Below, one piece after another: positions 62,514 through 64,000 of a stretch of 64,000 nucleotides of DNA (position 1 is the first letter of the stretch; the number at the start of each line of letters is the position of its first letter). The position numbers and the translations under genes were made by a program. Below the pieces are notes generated by a model. It had not been told where the DNA came from. It worked only from the letters and a program-made list of their open reading frames with translations, and searched no databases. Location of the stretch: the NCBI GenBank assembly GCA_025938935.1, contig JAPCWB010000001.1:620001-684000 (forward strand), given 5' to 3'. The stretch comes from Novosphingobium sp. MW5 (GTDB taxonomy: Bacteria > Pseudomonadota > Alphaproteobacteria > Sphingomonadales > Sphingomonadaceae).

Positions 62514-63367
62514 GCCGTCAGCAGTGCGCGCAATTCGGCATCGTGCTCGCGCGGAGCGGGCTGGCCAAAGAATTTCTCGAAGGCCACCGCCGCCTGCCCG
62601 ATCAGCATGGCAAGGCCGTCTACGGTGGGCAAACCCCGCGCGCGGGCATCCCGCAGCAGCGGCGTGTCGAGCGGGTCGGTGACGATGTCATAGACCACAG
62701 ACCCCGGCGGGGCGTGGCTGAAATCGAAGGAGAGCAGCGGCTGCCCCGCCATGCCGAGCGGACTGGCATTGACGATGAGGTCAAGGCAGCCCTCGCGGTC
62801 ATCGAAGGCGAAGTCGGTTTCCGGCGCGAAGTGGGCGAGGTCGACCGCGTGGTGCTCACCCTTCGGCGCGAGCTCGTCGAGCAGGGCGCGCGCCTTGGCC
62901 GGATCGCGCGCGGCGAGGACCAGGGTGAAGCCCGGGTCCGCCAGCGCCGTGACAATCGCCCGCGCCGCACCGCCTGCACCAAGGATCCGCGCCATGCGGT
63001 AATAGTGCTTCTGGGCGAGCCATGGCTTCAGGGGTTCGAGAAAGCCGGGAGCATCGGTGTTGTAGCCCGTCAGCCTGCCATCCTCGCCGCGCACGATCGT
63101 GTTCACCGCACCGATCCGCGCCGCCTGCGGGTCGATCGCGTCGAGGAAAGGCATGACTGCCTGCTTGTGCGGCATGGTGACATTGCAGCCCCGCCAGTCC
63201 GGATCGGCGCGGCGTTCGGCGAGGTAGGCTTCGACATCGCCGGGCAGGACATGCGCGGCGCCGTATTCGGCGTGGATGCCAAGCTGTGCCAGCCAGAAGC
63301 CATGGATCGCCGGGCTTTTCGATTGCAGAATGGGATCGCCGATTACCTCGGCATTGGGACGGCTCAT
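62510..63367 (-). CDS. aroE: shikimate dehydrogenase
   Basis: Predicted 285-residue NADP-dependent enzyme of the shikimate pathway. The shikimate site has [31 protein letters not shown] with the catalytic Lys, and [12 protein letters not shown]. The cofactor site is [14 protein letters not shown]. The ATG at 63367 overlaps the maf stop. Confidence 0.96.
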   Translation of the reverse strand: MSRPNAEVIGDPILQSKSPAIHGFWLAQLGIHAEYGAAHVLPGDVEAYLAERRADPDWRGCNVTMPHKQAVMPFLDAIDPQAARIGAVNTIVRGEDGRLTGYNTDAPGFLEPLKPWLAQKHYYRMARILGAGGAARAIVTALADPGFTLVLAARDPAKARALLDELAPKGEHHAVDLAHFAPETDFAFDDREGCLDLIVNASPLGMAGQPLLSFDFSHAPPGSVVYDIVTDPLDTPLLRDARARGLPTVDGLAMLIGQAAVAFEKFFGQPAPREHDAELRALLTA

Positions 63368-63948
63368 GCGGGCAGTTCCCCGCATTCGCGCAGCGCGCCC
63401 AGCACTTTCAGCAGCGGCATGCCAAGCACGGTGAACTGATCCCCCTCTATGGACTCGAACAATTGCGGCCCGCGCGCCTCGATGCGGAACACGCCGACAC
63501 AATAGCTGACCTCTGGCCATTCGTGCGCGAGATAGTCGGCAATGAAGCCTTCCGACAAGGGGCGCACCCGAAGCCGCGCCAGGTCGCCGCCGCTCCACAG
63601 CACTTCGCCATCGCGCACCAGCGCGGCGGCGCTGTGGAGTTCCATTGTTCGACCCGAGAAAAGGCGGAGGTGTTCAGCCGCATCTTCACGGCTGGCCGGC
63701 TTGTCGAAACGGCGGCCTTCGACGACGACGAGCGAGTCACTGCCAAGCACCACCCGTCCCGGCTGCATGGGCGATGCGGCGAGAGCCTTGGCTATGGCGA
63801 GCTCAGTGGCAACCCTGTCCGCCGGGGCTCCGGCAAGTTGCGCTTCCAGCGCGCGCTCATCCACCGGCGCAGGGGCGGCGATGAAATCCACTCCGGCAGC
63901 CTCCAGCATGGCCTTTCGCGACCCGCTTTGCGAAGCGAGGACGATCAT
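63364..63948 (-). CDS. maf: Maf-family nucleotide pyrophosphatase
   Basis: Predicted 194-residue nucleoside triphosphate pyrophosphatase. The opening [19 protein letters not shown] matches the Maf signature, though the usual SPRR is [22 protein letters not shown] and [13 protein letters not shown] follow. It overlaps genes on both sides by ATGA. It lies in the conserved ppsR-maf-aroE-coaE-dnaQ order. Confidence 0.92.
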   Translation of the reverse strand: MIVLASQSGSRKAMLEAAGVDFIAAPAPVDERALEAQLAGAPADRVATELAIAKALAASPMQPGRVVLGSDSLVVVEGRRFDKPASREDAAEHLRLFSGRTMELHSAAALVRDGEVLWSGGDLARLRVRPLSEGFIADYLAHEWPEVSYCVGVFRIEARGPQLFESIEGDQFTVLGMPLLKVLGALRECGELPA

Positions 63949-64000
63949 TCTTCCGGCGCTCCGTGCTGGTCATCATAAAGGCGGATCACTGCCGCGGCGG
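63945..64000 (-). CDS. 3' end of an upstream gene, probably the PEP synthase/PPDK regulatory protein
   Basis: Only 17 codons are in the window, ending [14 protein letters not shown] before a TGA that overlaps the maf start as ATGA (63945-63948). The frame is open to the window edge. The kinase/pyrophosphorylase regulator gene (ppsR) precedes maf-aroE-coaE in many Alphaproteobacteria, and this tail would suit it. The assignment rests on gene order and a 17-residue tail. Confidence 0.5.
   Translation of the reverse strand, partial: AAAVIRLYDDQHGAPEE

Noticed and set aside
1..64000. Prophage, CRISPR array, insertion sequence or toxin-antitoxin module
   Set aside because: No repeat-spacer pattern, transposase, integrase, phage structural gene or recognisable toxin-antitoxin pair was found on reading through both strands.

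Overview
The window reads as chromosomal DNA of a high-GC alphaproteobacterium of the order Sphingomonadales, most like Novosphingobium or Erythrobacteraceae. This rests on the gene families and their pairings: a PopZ-type protein after pcm-tolC, DUF2093 after xseA, the suf layout, a large TonB-dependent receptor next to TPR-sulfotransferases, UrcA, DUF1491, and a CtrA-like box. It also rests on frequent GTG/TTG starts and ATGA stop/start overlaps. No prophage, insertion sequence, CRISPR array or rRNA was seen. Most of the window is ordinary housekeeping sequence.

Layout. 0-9 kb: tRNA-Cys, trhO, a GST, tRNA-Gly, a class II aldolase, a LytS/LytTR two-component pair joined to nadC, a secreted RNase T2, tadA and rpmB. 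9-10.1 kb: three tandem paralogous small secreted proteins. 10.1-17.6 kb: the most unusual block, with a TPR-aspartyl/asparaginyl beta-hydroxylase, two sulfotransferase-like genes (one carrying a TPR array) and a 1046-residue TonB-dependent receptor. 17.6-21.5 kb: LytM peptidase, DUF2093 and a frameshifted xseA, divergent from purD. 21.5-25.5 kb: an AT-richer hydrolase/membrane pair, a PfkB kinase and two hypothetical genes. 25.5-32.2 kb: a suf iron-sulfur operon (Rrf2 regulator, sufB, sufC, sufD, sufS, sufT, sufA) split by three unrelated small genes and a REPIN-like inverted pair of palindromes. 32.2-39.8 kb: pyrD, ggt, an acyl-CoA ligase, a fatty acid hydroxylase-family protein and a Ca2+/H+ antiporter. 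39.8-46.9 kb: merC-thiS-thiG, ctaA-cutA, rplM-rpsI, an HPP protein, a phosphoesterase and urcA. 46.9-58.3 kb: a second LytS/LytTR pair, fumarase, pcm-tolC-popZ, an S9 peptidase, thioesterase/ferredoxin, a CBS protein, an IscA-type protein and xth. 58.3-64 kb: sleB, DUF1491, a thioesterase, ptsN, hpf, dnaQ, coaE, aroE, maf and the 3' end of a probable ppsR, all on the minus strand. The ppsR-maf-aroE-coaE-dnaQ order is one often found near the chromosomal origin in Alphaproteobacteria.

Quality note. Five genes have a reading frame broken by a single-base indel at or beside a short base run: xseA, the 21.6-22.9 kb hydrolase, the second LytTR regulator, the 55.4 kb thioesterase and ptsN. So many in 64 kb, some in widely conserved genes, looks more like residual sequencing error than decay. 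The best candidate for an undescribed system is the receptor/sulfotransferase/beta-hydroxylase block at 10.1-17.3 kb. Secondary leads are the hydrolase with a membrane insert, an orphan terminator that may end a small RNA upstream of the suf operon, and a perfect 13-bp hairpin abutting the start of the second LytS gene.
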